Shown piece after piece: positions 1 to 11,218 of a stretch of 64,000 nt of DNA; within the stretch, counting starts at the first letter, position 1, and each line of letters begins with the position of its first letter. A program made the position numbers and the translations under genes. The stretch spans positions 62,001 through 126,000 of the forward strand of contig NZ_FNJL01000015.1 of assembly GCF_900104515.1 (NCBI RefSeq), in the 5' to 3' direction. The stretch comes from Paracidovorax cattleyae. GTDB taxonomy: Bacteria > Pseudomonadota > Gammaproteobacteria > Burkholderiales > Burkholderiaceae_C. The notes beneath the pieces are model-generated. The model searched no databases and had not been told where the DNA came from. It was given only the letters and a program-made list of their open reading frames with translations.

Positions 1-1081
1 CCGCGTCGGCAAGCAGCTTCTTCGCGGCCTCGACGTCGTACTTGGAGGCGCGCTCTTCCAGGGTCTTGCTCCAGCCATGCACCATCGGCGCCACCATCGT
101 GCCGGTGGGCACCGAGAGGTTGCGCATGGTGCGGCTGTGGATGGTCGCGGAATCGATGGCCTGGTAGAGCGCCTGGCGCACGCGCTTGTCCTTGAGCGGG
201 TTCTTGCCCGGCGTGCCGGCGCCGGGCAGCTCGTCGCGGAACTGGTCCAGGCCCAGGTAGATGGTGCGGTTCTCGGCGCCCTCGATCAGCTTGATGTCGG
301 GGCTGGCCTTCATGCGCGCCAGATCCTGCGGCGGCGGATCGGGCACGAAGTCCACCTGGCCGGAGATGAGCGCGGCCGAGCGCGTGGCGGCCGACTTGAT
401 CGGCGTGAACACCACCTCGTCGATGTTGCCCGTCGGCTTGTCCCACCAGGCCGGGTTCTTCTTCATCGTGACCTTCACGTCGGGCTGCCAGCCCACCAGG
501 ATGAAGGGACCGGTGCCGTTGGCGTTGCGCGAGGCGTAGTTCTCTTCCTTGCCCGCGTAGTCCTGTGCCTTCACCGAATTGTTCTTCTCGGCCCAGGCCT
601 TGTTCATGATCCGAGCCTCGGTCAGCTCGCGCAGCAGCACCGGGCTGGGCCCCTTGAGGATCAGGTCCACGGTGAAGTCATCCACCTTCTTCACTTCCTT
701 CACGCTCTGCACCGACGACTGCATGTTGGACGGCGGCGTCATCGCCCGCGTGAGCGAGAACACCACGTCGTCTGCCGTGAACGGGGCGCCGTCGTGGAAC
801 TTGACCCCCTTGCGCAGTTCGAAGCGCACCTGCGTGGGCGAGACCTGCGTCCATTTCGTGGCCAGCGCGGGCTCGATCTGGTAGGTCTTGTCATAGCGCA
901 CGAGGCTCTCGTACACCTGCTGCAGGAAGGCATGCGTGGTCTGGTGGTTCTGCGCGTGCGGGTCCACGGTCAGGATGTCGTTCGCGCCGGCCCAGCGCAG
1001 GGTGGCCGCATGGGCGGCACCGGTGCCGAGGAGCACGGCGAGGGCGATCGTTCCGAGGGATGAATTCAAACGCTGCTTCAT
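1..1081 (-). CDS. ABC transporter substrate-binding protein, family 5 (peptide type), partial
   Basis: This is the N-terminal 360 residues of a periplasmic solute-binding protein; the 3' end lies before the window. The ATG complement is at 1079-1081 and opens a Sec signal peptide (MKQR, hydrophobic core, AAHA cleavage site) followed by the mature start ATLRWAGANDILTVDPHAQN, typical of SBP family 5 (DppA/OppA/NikA). Later stretches (KFHDGAPFTADDV, NGTGPF) are hallmark positions of the family. The known role is to deliver peptides or similar solutes to an inner-membrane ABC importer. No permease or ATPase genes are visible here; they may lie further left. Substrate cannot be judged from this fragment. 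Confidence 0.85.
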   Translation of the reverse strand, partial: MKQRLNSSLGTIALAVLLGTGAAHAATLRWAGANDILTVDPHAQNHQTTHAFLQQVYESLVRYDKTYQIEPALATKWTQVSPTQVRFELRKGVKFHDGAPFTADDVVFSLTRAMTPPSNMQSSVQSVKEVKKVDDFTVDLILKGPSPVLLRELTEARIMNKAWAEKNNSVKAQDYAGKEENYASRNANGTGPFILVGWQPDVKVTMKKNPAWWDKPTGNIDEVVFTPIKSAATRSAALISGQVDFVPDPPPQDLARMKASPDIKLIEGAENRTIYLGLDQFRDELPGAGTPGKNPLKDKRVRQALYQAIDSATIHSRTMRNLSVPTGTMVAPMVHGWSKTLEERASKYDVEAAKKLLADA

Positions 1082-1141
1082 CTGCAAGCCTCCAGTCAAA
1101 GGGGGTCGATGGAAAGACCACTAGCCTAGCAATCCTCGTAC

Positions 1142-1175
1142 CCAAAAGACAACGGCCACACGCAGGTGGCCGTTG
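1142..1175 (-). terminator. Rho-independent terminator of the rpmH-yidC gene group
   Basis: A 10-bp perfect stem (CAACGGCCAC, 1150-1159, with GTGGCCGTTG, 1166-1175) has a 6-base loop. Read on the minus strand the stem is followed by GTCTTTTGGG, a short U tract. It lies just beyond the yidC stop codon. Confidence 0.7.
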
Positions 1176-1241
1176 GGGATTGCCCGGATGGCGCGCCGAA
1201 AAACGGCGTCCGGGTCACGCAGCGAAGCGGATCAGTTCACG

Positions 1242-2936
1242 TCAGCGGAACTTCGGCAGGTTGAACTGCGGCGGCACGCCCATGCGCTTGTTGATGATCC
1301 ACTGCTGGGCGATCGACAGGATGTTGTTCGTCAGCCAGTACATCACCAGGCCGGCCGGGAAGAAGAAGAACATCACGCTGAAGATCAGCGGCATGAACCA
1401 CATCATCTTGGCCTGCATCGGATCCGGCGGCGCGGGGTTGAGCGCGGTCTGCAGCAGCGAGCTGGCCGTCATCAGCAGGGGCAGGATGAAGTACGGGTCG
1501 GGCGAGGACAGGTCGCGGATCCAGCCGATCCAGGGCGCGTTGCGCATTTCCACGCTCGACAGCAGCACCCAGTACAGCGCGATGAACACCGGGATCTGGA
1601 TCACGATGGGGAAGCAGCCGCCCATCGGGTTGACCTTCTCCTCGCGGTAGATGCGCATCATCTCCTGCTGCATCTGCTGCGGCTTGTCCTTCAGGCGCTC
1701 GCGCATCTCCATGATCTTGGGGTTGATGGCCTTCATCTTGGCCATGGAGGCATACGCCTTGGCGTTGAGCCAGTAGAAGGCGATCTTGAGCAGCAGCACC
1801 AGGCCCACGATGGACCAGCCCCAGTTGTTCAGGATCTTGTGCAGCTGTTCCAGCAGCCAGTAGAGCGGCTTGGCCAGGATCGTGAGCCAGCCGTAATCCT
1901 TCACCAGCTCCAGGCCGGGCGACAGCTTCTCCAGCATCGTCTCGATCTGCGGGCCGGCGAACAGGCGCGCGTCCAGCGTCTTCGACTGGCCCGGGGCGAT
2001 CTCGCCCACCGAGGTGATCATGCCCACCGAATAGAGGTTGGTATCCACCTTGCGCACGAACAGGTCGCGCTGGATGCCGTCGGCCAGCAGCCAGGCCGTG
2101 GCGAAATAGTGCTGCACCATGGCCACATAGCCGTTGGTGGACGACTTGTCGATCTCGGCCTTGCCGCTCTCGATGTCCTTGAACTCGACCTTGTGGTACT
2201 TCTTGGCCTCGGTATAGACGGCCGGGCCGGTGAAGGTGGAGTAGAACGACGACTCTCCCGGCGGCTTGTTGCCGTCGCGCACCAGCTGCATGTACAGCTG
2301 CGGCGACACCGGCGCCGTGCCCGTGTTCACCACCTCGTGCTTCACGGCGATGTCATATGCGCCGCGCTTGAGCGTCCAGGTCTTGACCAGCTTCACGCCG
2401 CCCAGGTCCGGCGACTCGAAGCGGATGCTGATGTCGTTCTGCCCGTCCTGCAGGGTGCGGTTGCCCGGCACCACCGACATGGGCGTCTTGTGCGTGGGAT
2501 AGCCGGCCCCACCGATCAGGCCGGTCTGCGCCACATAGACGCGCTGGGCACTGTCGTCCAGCAGCGTGAACGGGCGGGACTTGTCCGCCATGTCGGGATA
2601 GCCCAGCAGTTCGCCGTGCGTGAGGGTGCCGCCTTCGCTGTCGAAGGTCAGGCGCAGCACGTCCGTGGTGAGGGTGACGCGCTCGCGCGGCGCGGCAGGG
2701 GCCGCCGCCGTGCCACCCGGCACCTGCTGCGCACCCGCCGCGGGCGCGGCGCTGGGCGTCGGCACGCTGCCCGGGGCGCTGGCGCCACCGCCGGCCGGCG
2801 CGGACGCCACCTGGGCCGGCACGGGCTCCGGGAAGAACGTGGCCTTGTGGCCGTTGTGTACTTGCCACTTGTCCCACAGCAGAACCATGGAAAAGCCAAA
2901 TATCACCCACAGGATGGTACGGCGAATGTCGTTCAT
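1242..2936 (-). CDS. yidC: Membrane protein insertase YidC
   Basis: YidC inserts and folds inner-membrane proteins, alone or with SecYEG. The 564-residue length is that of the Gram-negative type. An N-terminal membrane anchor (residues about 6-24) is followed by an Ala/Pro/Gly-rich linker and the large periplasmic beta domain (about 75-350). The conserved C-terminal five-helix core follows, beginning near YGWLTILAKPLYWLL and including the cytoplasmic hairpin with MKAINPKIMEMRERLKDKPQ and the segment MNPMGGCFPIVIQIPVFIALY-like at about 440. The start ATG overlaps the yidD stop codon by the sequence ATGA, so translation is probably coupled. The order rpmH-rnpA-yidD-yidC is conserved across proteobacteria. 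Confidence 0.97.
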   Translation of the reverse strand: MNDIRRTILWVIFGFSMVLLWDKWQVHNGHKATFFPEPVPAQVASAPAGGGASAPGSVPTPSAAPAAGAQQVPGGTAAAPAAPRERVTLTTDVLRLTFDSEGGTLTHGELLGYPDMADKSRPFTLLDDSAQRVYVAQTGLIGGAGYPTHKTPMSVVPGNRTLQDGQNDISIRFESPDLGGVKLVKTWTLKRGAYDIAVKHEVVNTGTAPVSPQLYMQLVRDGNKPPGESSFYSTFTGPAVYTEAKKYHKVEFKDIESGKAEIDKSSTNGYVAMVQHYFATAWLLADGIQRDLFVRKVDTNLYSVGMITSVGEIAPGQSKTLDARLFAGPQIETMLEKLSPGLELVKDYGWLTILAKPLYWLLEQLHKILNNWGWSIVGLVLLLKIAFYWLNAKAYASMAKMKAINPKIMEMRERLKDKPQQMQQEMMRIYREEKVNPMGGCFPIVIQIPVFIALYWVLLSSVEMRNAPWIGWIRDLSSPDPYFILPLLMTASSLLQTALNPAPPDPMQAKMMWFMPLIFSVMFFFFPAGLVMYWLTNNILSIAQQWIINKRMGVPPQFNLPKFR

Positions 2937-3250
2937 GAAGACTTCTTTGGAGAGGAAGGGGTGGGGGTCGCGGCCGTGGCGGCCGTTGCCGGCCGCTCGG
3001 CCAGCCGGGAAAGCAGGCGCGTCGCGCGCGGCGCTTCGGCAGGCACCGGGTCATGGCCGCCATCGCACCACGGATGGCAGCGCGCGAGGCGCCGCAGGGT
3101 GAGGTAGGAGCCTGCGCCGGCGCCGTGCCGCTCCAGCGCCTGCAGCGCATAGGCGGAGCAGGTGGGCTCGAACCGGCACGCCGAACCGAGCCACGGGCTC
3201 AGGAAGAAACGGTAGCCGCGCACCAGCGCCATGAGCAGCGAGCGCATCAT
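2933..3250 (-). CDS. yidD: Membrane protein insertion efficiency factor YidD
   Basis: This small protein (about 105 residues) belongs to the YidD/DUF37 family, which sits at the inner face of the membrane and aids YidC-dependent insertion. The diagnostic motif is clear: RGYRFFLSPWLGSACRFEPTCSAYA near residues 11-35, then LTLRRLARCHPW and GGHDPVP. The C-terminal 30 residues are an Ala/Thr/Pro-rich tail not needed for the fold. Two adjacent ATG codons (3248-3250 and 3245-3247) are possible starts; the first overlaps the rnpA stop as ATGA. A longer in-frame reading exists upstream but is antisense-like sequence over rnpA and was not used. Confidence 0.95.
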   Translation of the reverse strand: MMRSLLMALVRGYRFFLSPWLGSACRFEPTCSAYALQALERHGAGAGSYLTLRRLARCHPWCDGGHDPVPAEAPRATRLLSRLAERPATAATAATPTPSSPKKSS

Positions 3251-3777
3251 GGCCGAGCAGCCTCCGGCAGGGGCGCGGGAGCCGGCACGGCCGCCGATGC
3301 CGGAGGCCGTGCCGACGGAGCGGGCTTGCCGCCGCGCTGCGGGCGGACGGCCTGCCCGAAGAGCTGCAGCAGCTCCTCGCGCACGGCGCGCCGCAGCGCG
3401 TCGGAGGTCGCGCTCGGAAACTGCTTGCGGTCGAACCCGGTGCGCAGGCGCACCACGTGCGCGGCATGGCCCAGCTGCGGCGCGAAGTCCGGCGCCACGG
3501 CGTAGATCTGCCGCTTGATGGTGTTGCGCGTCACCGCGCGCCGCGCCCAGCGCTTGGGCACCATCGCGCCCAGCCACGGGCCCGCGGCATCGTCCACGGC
3601 AAACAGGGCCTGCGAAGCCTGCCGTTGCGGCAGGGCTCCGGGCCCTGGATGGGAGTCGGAAAGGGTGGCAGAGCCTGCATCGAAACGCAGGCGGTGCAGG
3701 GCGAAATGCGCCGTCCGGGAAATGGTTCCCCCGGCCATGGCGGCCTGGAACTGCGGACGGGTCTTGAGCCGGTGCAT
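3247..3777 (-). CDS. rnpA: Ribonuclease P protein component
   Basis: RnpA is the protein subunit of RNase P, which matures tRNA 5' ends. The protein starts MHRLKTRPQFQAAM and contains the family signature RRAVTRNTIKRQIYAV, whose RNR-type basic helix contacts the RNA. At 176 residues it is longer than the usual 115-130; the extra part is a C-terminal Pro/Ala-rich tail (residues about 140-176) and an acidic/polar insert near residues 35-50. The ATG at 3775-3777 was chosen because the family begins at this point; an upstream in-frame start would add an unrelated Arg/Pro stretch. The stop codon overlaps the yidD start. Confidence 0.95.
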   Translation of the reverse strand: MHRLKTRPQFQAAMAGGTISRTAHFALHRLRFDAGSATLSDSHPGPGALPQRQASQALFAVDDAAGPWLGAMVPKRWARRAVTRNTIKRQIYAVAPDFAPQLGHAAHVVRLRTGFDRKQFPSATSDALRRAVREELLQLFGQAVRPQRGGKPAPSARPPASAAVPAPAPLPEAARP

Positions 3778-3928
3778 GGAACCATCCTCGCCCGCGTCAC
3801 GGGCGGGACGCCGTGGCGGCCTCATACGGATCGGCAATCAGGGAGGCGAATGGAGCGCGCGGCGGCGAGCGGTGCGGCAGCACGGCCAGGCGGAGCAACG
3901 CGGCGGCCTCCCTGAGCGCGAAGCCGTA

Positions 3929-4063
3929 TCAGACGGCCAGGCGCTTGCGGCCCTTGGCGCGGCGTGCGTTGATGACGGTACGGCCGCCGCGCGTCTTCAT
4001 GCGCACGAGGAAACCGTGGGTGCGCGCGCGGCGCGTCTTGGAAGGCTGGTAGGTACGTTTCAT
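3929..4063 (-). CDS. rpmH: 50S ribosomal protein L34
   Basis: The 44-residue product is the canonical bL34: [18 protein letters not shown] at the start, then the Arg/Lys-rich body ending GRKRLAV. It is a structural protein of the large ribosomal subunit that contacts 23S rRNA. It is the first gene of the minus-strand group leading through rnpA and yidD to yidC, with a 151-base gap before rnpA in which I saw no other gene. Confidence 0.99.
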   Translation of the reverse strand: MKRTYQPSKTRRARTHGFLVRMKTRGGRTVINARRAKGRKRLAV

Positions 4064-4349
4064 GATCGATTCCTCGAAGGTTCTTGGGTTTGCAGGCCCG
4101 GCTTCGATCGGCCGGACCCGTTGCGCGGACCACTCAGAAAGTGCCGCGCGAGCCGCACGCGCCGCCTGCCTCGAAACCGCTGCATCGCAAAGCAAAGCAG
4201 CAAGGCAGGAAGCCGCCCGGGCTTCATCGCCCTGAACGCATTCAGGGAAACCGGCGATTATCACAGGCTTGGCGGCAAGTGGCAATGCTCGGGCTGCAGA
4301 TGCCCGGCGGGTGCACGGTTATAGCAGGCCCGCGGCCACCCCGCCCAGC

Positions 4350-4378
4350 TTGTGGATAACCCCTTGAAAAGCTACAAT
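4350..4378 (+). promoter_or_regulatory. dnaA promoter overlapping a consensus DnaA box
   Basis: A sigma70-like promoter has -35 TTGTGG at 4350-4355, a 17-base spacer and -10 TACAAT at 4373-4378. The consensus DnaA box TGTGGATAA (reverse TTATCCACA) occupies 4351-4359 and so covers the -35 element. DnaA bound there would block RNA polymerase, the usual autorepression of dnaA. The rest of the 362-base rpmH-dnaA gap has only one further box and no DnaA-trio tract. Confidence 0.7.
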
Positions 4379-4400
4379 CCCAGGCCCTGATCCGTTCCTC

Positions 4401-4409
4401 CTATCCACA
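4401..4409 (+). promoter_or_regulatory. DnaA box in the dnaA 5' leader
   Basis: CTATCCACA differs from the consensus TTATCCACA at one base. It lies in the predicted untranslated leader, 17 bases before the dnaA start codon, in the opposite orientation to the box on the -35 element. Confidence 0.6.
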
Positions 4410-4425
4410 AAAAGATCCCGCCTTC

Positions 4426-5847
4426 ATGACCGAGGAACCCTCCCGCAGCCCCGACTTCGACACCGACGCCGATCCCGGCCAGGGGCTGTGGCAAGCCTGT
4501 GTCGAGCAGCTCGCGCAGGACCTGCCCGAACAGCAGTTCAACACCTGGATCAAGCCGCTCGTCGCCCAGGTCGCCCCCGACTTCTCCAAGGTCACCCTGC
4601 TGGTGGCCAACCGCTTCAAGCTCGACTGGATCCGCGCCCAGTACGCGGGCCGCATCACTGCGCTGCTCGAGGGCCTGTACGGCCAGCCGGTCACGCTGGA
4701 GTTAGCGCTCGCTCAGCGGGAAAGCGTTACCCGCACGGTGGTCCGCCCCGTGGCGCAGCAACCCATGGCCCCTGCCGAGACGCCCATCGGCGCCTCTCCG
4801 GCGGACGAACCCACGGCCGCGCCGTTCCGCTCGCGCCTCAACCCGGCACTCACCTTCGAGACCCTGGTGGAGGGCACGGCCAACCGCATGGCGCGGTCCG
4901 CCGCCATGCACGTCGCGGGCTCGCCCGGGCACCTGTACAACCCCCTCTTCATCTACGGCGGCGTGGGCCTGGGCAAGACCCACCTGGTGCATGCCGTGGG
5001 CAACCGCCTGCTGCAGGACAAGCCCGACGCCAAAGTTCTCTACATCCATGCCGAGCAGTTCGTCTCGGATGTGGTTAAGGCCTACCAGCGCCGCACCTTC
5101 GACGAATTCAAGGCGCACTACCACTCGCTCGACCTGCTGCTGATCGATGACGTGCAGTTCTTCGCCAACAAGGACCGCACACAGGAGGAGTTCTTCAACG
5201 CCTTCGAGGCGCTGCTGGCCAAGAAGAGCCACATCGTGATGACCTCGGACACCTATCCGAAGGGCCTGGCGAACATCCACGAGCGGCTCGTCTCGCGATT
5301 CGACTCCGGACTCACCGTCACCATCGAGCCGCCCGAGCTCGAGATGCGCGTGGCCATCCTGATCAACAAGGCCCGGGCCGAGAGCGCCGAGATGCCCGAG
5401 GAGGTCGCCTTCTTCGTCGCCAAGAACGTGCGCTCCAACGTGCGCGAGCTCGAAGGCGCGCTGCGCAAGATCCTGGCCTATTCGCGCTTCAACCAGAAGG
5501 AAGTCTCCATCCAGCTCGCCCGCGAGGCGCTGCGCGACCTGCTGTCCATCCAGAACCGGCAGATCAGCGTGGAGAACATCCAGAAGACCGTCGCCGACTA
5601 CTACAAGATCAAGGTGGCGGACATGTACAGCAAGAAGCGCCCCGCCTCCATCGCCCGGCCGCGCCAGATCGCCATGTACCTCGCCAAGGAGCTCACGCAG
5701 AAGAGCCTGCCCGAGATCGGCGAGCTTTTCGGGGGGCGCGACCACACGACGGTGCTGCACGCGGTGCGCAAGATCGCGGGCGAACGGCAGCAGTTGACCG
5801 AGCTGAACCAGCAGTTGCACGTGCTGGAGCAGACGCTCAAGGGCTAG
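4426..5847 (+). CDS. dnaA: Chromosomal replication initiator protein DnaA
   Basis: DnaA binds 9-base DnaA boxes, polymerises as an ATP-bound AAA+ filament and opens the origin. All four domains are present in 473 residues: domain I ([21 protein letters not shown], 21-41, the DnaB/HobA interaction face), a variable linker (100-135), the AAA+ core with Walker [10 protein letters not shown] (178-186) and Walker [11 protein letters not shown] (about 237-246), and the C-terminal helix-turn-helix with the box-binding signature [11 protein letters not shown] near 440. The length and spacing are normal. A promoter overlapping a DnaA box lies directly upstream. Confidence 0.99.
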   Translation: MTEEPSRSPDFDTDADPGQGLWQACVEQLAQDLPEQQFNTWIKPLVAQVAPDFSKVTLLVANRFKLDWIRAQYAGRITALLEGLYGQPVTLELALAQRESVTRTVVRPVAQQPMAPAETPIGASPADEPTAAPFRSRLNPALTFETLVEGTANRMARSAAMHVAGSPGHLYNPLFIYGGVGLGKTHLVHAVGNRLLQDKPDAKVLYIHAEQFVSDVVKAYQRRTFDEFKAHYHSLDLLLIDDVQFFANKDRTQEEFFNAFEALLAKKSHIVMTSDTYPKGLANIHERLVSRFDSGLTVTIEPPELEMRVAILINKARAESAEMPEEVAFFVAKNVRSNVRELEGALRKILAYSRFNQKEVSIQLAREALRDLLSIQNRQISVENIQKTVADYYKIKVADMYSKKRPASIARPRQIAMYLAKELTQKSLPEIGELFGGRDHTTVLHAVRKIAGERQQLTELNQQLHVLEQTLKG

Positions 5848-5958
5848 AGCGGCTGACAAAACCCTTCTGGCGTCGTTGCTCCATCTTGTCGTACTGCCCG
5901 TACTGCCTGCGATGCAGCGCCTAGCCAGAACCGCTTCGCTGGGTTTTGTCAGCCGCTC
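5847..5958. repeat. Long inverted repeat between dnaA and dnaN
   Basis: Two perfect 18-base arms (GAGCGGCTGACAAAACCC at 5847-5864 and its complement at 5941-5958) enclose about 76 bases. A second, inner pair of 7 bases (TTCTGGC 5865-5871, GCCAGAA 5924-5930) extends the stem, with ten unpaired bases on the right side. The left arm begins on the last base of the dnaA stop codon. There is no U tract, so it is not a standard terminator; it resembles a small palindromic repeat element. The remaining gap to dnaN shows nothing else. Confidence 0.75.
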
Positions 5959-6125
5959 CAAGACGGCCCGCCACCACAAGACCACGGTGAAGCCCGCCCG
6001 CGCCCAGGAAATGCCCCGGTTCCCGGGCAAAATGCCAGGTTGGCCGAGGGGTGCCGGCAAAGACACCGCTCACGCAGCCGCCGGGCGGCCCGGCACCGTC
6101 GCACAAATCACTAGGGGTTGAAGAC

Positions 6126-7244
6126 ATGATCGTCCTGAAGGCAACACAAGACAAGGTTCTCGCGGTACTGCAATCGGTCGCGGGCATCGTCGAGCGCCGG
6201 CACACGCTGCCCATCCTGGCCAACGTGCTGATCCGCAAGACCGGCAATGCCCTGCAGCTCACCACCAGCGACCTGGAAATCCAGATCCGCACCACCGCCG
6301 AACTCGGCGGCGACACGGGCGACTTCACCACCACCGTGGGCGCGCGCAAGCTGATCGACATCCTGAAGACCATGCCCGCCGACCAGACGGTGAGCCTGGA
6401 GTCGCAGCAGTCCAAGCTGGTGCTCAAGGGCGGCAAGAGCCGCTTCACCCTGCAGTCGCTGCCGGCGGAGGACTTCCCCCTGGTGCAGGAATCCGCCGCC
6501 TTCGGCCCCGTCTTCAGCGTGCCGCAGAAGGTGCTGAAGGACCTGCTCGGCCAGGTGTCGTTCGCCATGGCGGTGCAGGACATCCGGTACTACCTGAACG
6601 GCATCCTGTTCGTGGCCGAGGGCAACACGCTGAGCCTGGTCGCCACCGACGGCCACCGCCTGGCCTTCGCGAGCGCCACGCTGGACGTGGAAGTGCCCAA
6701 GCAGGAAGTCATCCTGCCGCGCAAGACCGTGCTGGAGCTGCAGCGCCTGCTGTCGGACGCCGGCGGCGAGAACCAGCCCCACATCGAGATGCAGTTCGCC
6801 AACAACCAGGCGAAGTTCACCTTCGGCGGCATGGAGTTCGTCACGAAACTGGTCGAGGGCAAGTTCCCCGACTACAACCGCGTGATCCCCAAGGGCCACA
6901 AGAACAGCGTCACCCTGGGCCGCGCGCCGCTGCTGGCCAGCCTGCAGCGCACGGCCATCATGACCAGCGACAAGTTCAAGGGCGTGCGCCTGAACATCGA
7001 ACCCGGCACCCTGCGCGTGGCGTCCAACAACGCCGAGCAGGAAGAGGCCGTGGACGAGCTCGACATCGACTACGGCGGCGACACCATCGAGATCGGCTTC
7101 AACGTCACCTACCTCATCGACGCGCTCGCAAACATGGGCCAGGACATGGTGAAGGTGGACCTCTCCGACGGCAACAGCTCCGCGCTGATGACCATCCCCG
7201 ACAACGACAACTTCAAGTACGTCGTGATGCCCATGCGCATCTGA
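6126..7244 (+). CDS. dnaN: DNA polymerase III beta subunit (sliding clamp)
   Basis: The 372-residue product is the beta clamp, a dimeric ring that tethers polymerase III and recruits Hda, MutS, ligase and translesion polymerases. The protein begins MIVLKATQDKVLAVLQSVAG and shows the three-domain clamp pattern, with LPILANVLI near residue 25, the central RLAFAS-type segment (ATDGHRLAFA) and the C-terminal hydrophobic cleft strand ending YVVMPMRI. The start follows AGGGGTTGAAG, a fair ribosome binding site. It is separated from dnaA by a repeat-bearing 278-base gap, longer than usual for this operon. Confidence 0.99.
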   Translation: MIVLKATQDKVLAVLQSVAGIVERRHTLPILANVLIRKTGNALQLTTSDLEIQIRTTAELGGDTGDFTTTVGARKLIDILKTMPADQTVSLESQQSKLVLKGGKSRFTLQSLPAEDFPLVQESAAFGPVFSVPQKVLKDLLGQVSFAMAVQDIRYYLNGILFVAEGNTLSLVATDGHRLAFASATLDVEVPKQEVILPRKTVLELQRLLSDAGGENQPHIEMQFANNQAKFTFGGMEFVTKLVEGKFPDYNRVIPKGHKNSVTLGRAPLLASLQRTAIMTSDKFKGVRLNIEPGTLRVASNNAEQEEAVDELDIDYGGDTIEIGFNVTYLIDALANMGQDMVKVDLSDGNSSALMTIPDNDNFKYVVMPMRI

Positions 7245-7260
7245 CGCACCGGTCCCCTGA

Positions 7261-9951
<2,691 letters not shown>

Positions 9952-10053
9952 GGTCGTTGTTAGCAAACGGGGCTTTCCAGCTTGAGCGTAAGGTCCCCAG
10001 GTGAGGCCATCCCTTACATAACCATGTGGCCGACTTCAGGGAGGGAGTGCGCA

Positions 10054-11058
10054 ATGAACGGAGAGACAGCGATCTACTGGATGGTGAGAGCCGGCGAGGG
10101 AGGATTCCTCTTCGACGACTTCAAAAGCCAAGGCATCGTGGCGATCGGCTGGGAAGAAATGGGTGACATGAGCGGGATGCTCAGCCGTGCCGACTTCCAG
10201 AAAGCCGCGGCAGAGGCCCATCCCCATGTCTCGGCAGGCACCTTGAGCAGCTACGCCGGCCAGACATATCGGTTCGTGCGCGAAATGAAGGTCGGCGACC
10301 CCGTCGTCACCTACAACCCCAGCACACGCAGCTATCTGCTCGGAACGGTGGCAGGGGACTACGAGTACGTACCTGCAGGCACGAATGGCTACCCCAACCG
10401 CAGGCGCGTGCAATGGCGCGGCTCGATTGACCGTGACAGCCTCACCGTTGGCGCGCGAAACAGCCTGGGCTCCATTTCCACGCTGTTCCAGCTGCCTCTT
10501 GAAGTGGGCCAGGAGCTGGCCCGACAGGCGGCCCAGCCTGCCAGCGCCGTCGCGCCGCCGCCTGAAGTCACCGCCGTTCAGGTGAGCGAGCAATACAAGG
10601 ACATACAGAACCAGGCGCTGGAGTTCATCAAGGACCGCGTCAACGCGCTGGACTGGTCCGACATGCAGGAGCTCGTCGCAGGCCTGCTGCGCGCCATGGG
10701 CTACAAAACCCGCATCTCGCCCAGCGGCTCCGACCGGGGCAAAGACATCGTGGCCTCGCGCGACGGGCTGGGGTTCGAAGACCCGCGCATCGTGGTCGAG
10801 GTCAAGCACCGCGCAACCGCCATGGGATCGCAAGAGATTCGCAGCTTCCTGGGCGGACCCCATGAACGCGACAAGGGCCTGTATGTGAGCACCGGAGGCT
10901 TCACGAAGGACGCCCGCTATGAAGCCGAGCGAGGCCGCATTCCCGTCACCCTGATGGACCTGGACGATCTGGTCAAAACCCTGCTGGAACACTACGAGCA
11001 GGCCGACAGCCAGACCCAACGACTGGTACCTCTGCGCAAGCTTTACTGGCCTGCCTGA
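10054..11058 (+). CDS. Mrr-like restriction endonuclease with an N-terminal EVE/PUA-like domain
   Basis: The C-terminal half is a PD-(D/E)xK nuclease of the Mrr family: DWSDMQELVAGLLRAMGYKT leads to the catalytic D231 in GKDIVA and E249-V-K251 in VVEVKHR, then KGLYVSTGGFT. Mrr-type enzymes cut modified foreign DNA. The N-terminal 150 residues (IYWMVRAGEGGFLFDDF, VGDPVVTYNPSTRSYLLG) resemble a PUA/EVE-like modified-base reader, but this is a weaker call. The start at 10054 was chosen for the upstream GGGAGGGA site; an in-frame start at 9982 lacks support. The gene sits alone after gyrB, in an accessory stretch with an rtcA remnant and a palindromic element, suggesting insertion. Confidence 0.85.
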   Translation: MNGETAIYWMVRAGEGGFLFDDFKSQGIVAIGWEEMGDMSGMLSRADFQKAAAEAHPHVSAGTLSSYAGQTYRFVREMKVGDPVVTYNPSTRSYLLGTVAGDYEYVPAGTNGYPNRRRVQWRGSIDRDSLTVGARNSLGSISTLFQLPLEVGQELARQAAQPASAVAPPPEVTAVQVSEQYKDIQNQALEFIKDRVNALDWSDMQELVAGLLRAMGYKTRISPSGSDRGKDIVASRDGLGFEDPRIVVEVKHRATAMGSQEIRSFLGGPHERDKGLYVSTGGFTKDARYEAERGRIPVTLMDLDDLVKTLLEHYEQADSQTQRLVPLRKLYWPA

Positions 11059-11218
11059 GCCTCTTCGGTGGCCGATCCTGCATTGGCAACCGCTGCCATG
11101 TACGTAGGCACTGGTTTCGCCAGCCAACCCTGCGCGCCTTGCCATACCGTTTGACGCCAAGGCGAGTCGTTTTGAAGTGGCGGGTTGACCAAGTCGGTGG
11201 GATACCAGCCGCCCCTCG
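11059..11218. other. Gap between the Mrr gene and the rtcA remnant; unassigned minus-strand ORF
   Basis: The only open frame is on the minus strand (65 codons, 11043-11240). It contains GGWYPTDLVNPPLQNDSPWR and a W/P-rich continuation that does not look like random GC-rich antisense translation, but I do not recognise it and it overlaps both neighbours. It could be the tail of a lost gene brought in with the Mrr cassette. Confidence 0.25.

Noticed and set aside
4064-4425. The rpmH-dnaA gap as the sole origin
   Set aside because: It has only two boxes, both explained by dnaA autoregulation, and no trio or AT-rich melting tract; it remains possible as a secondary site.
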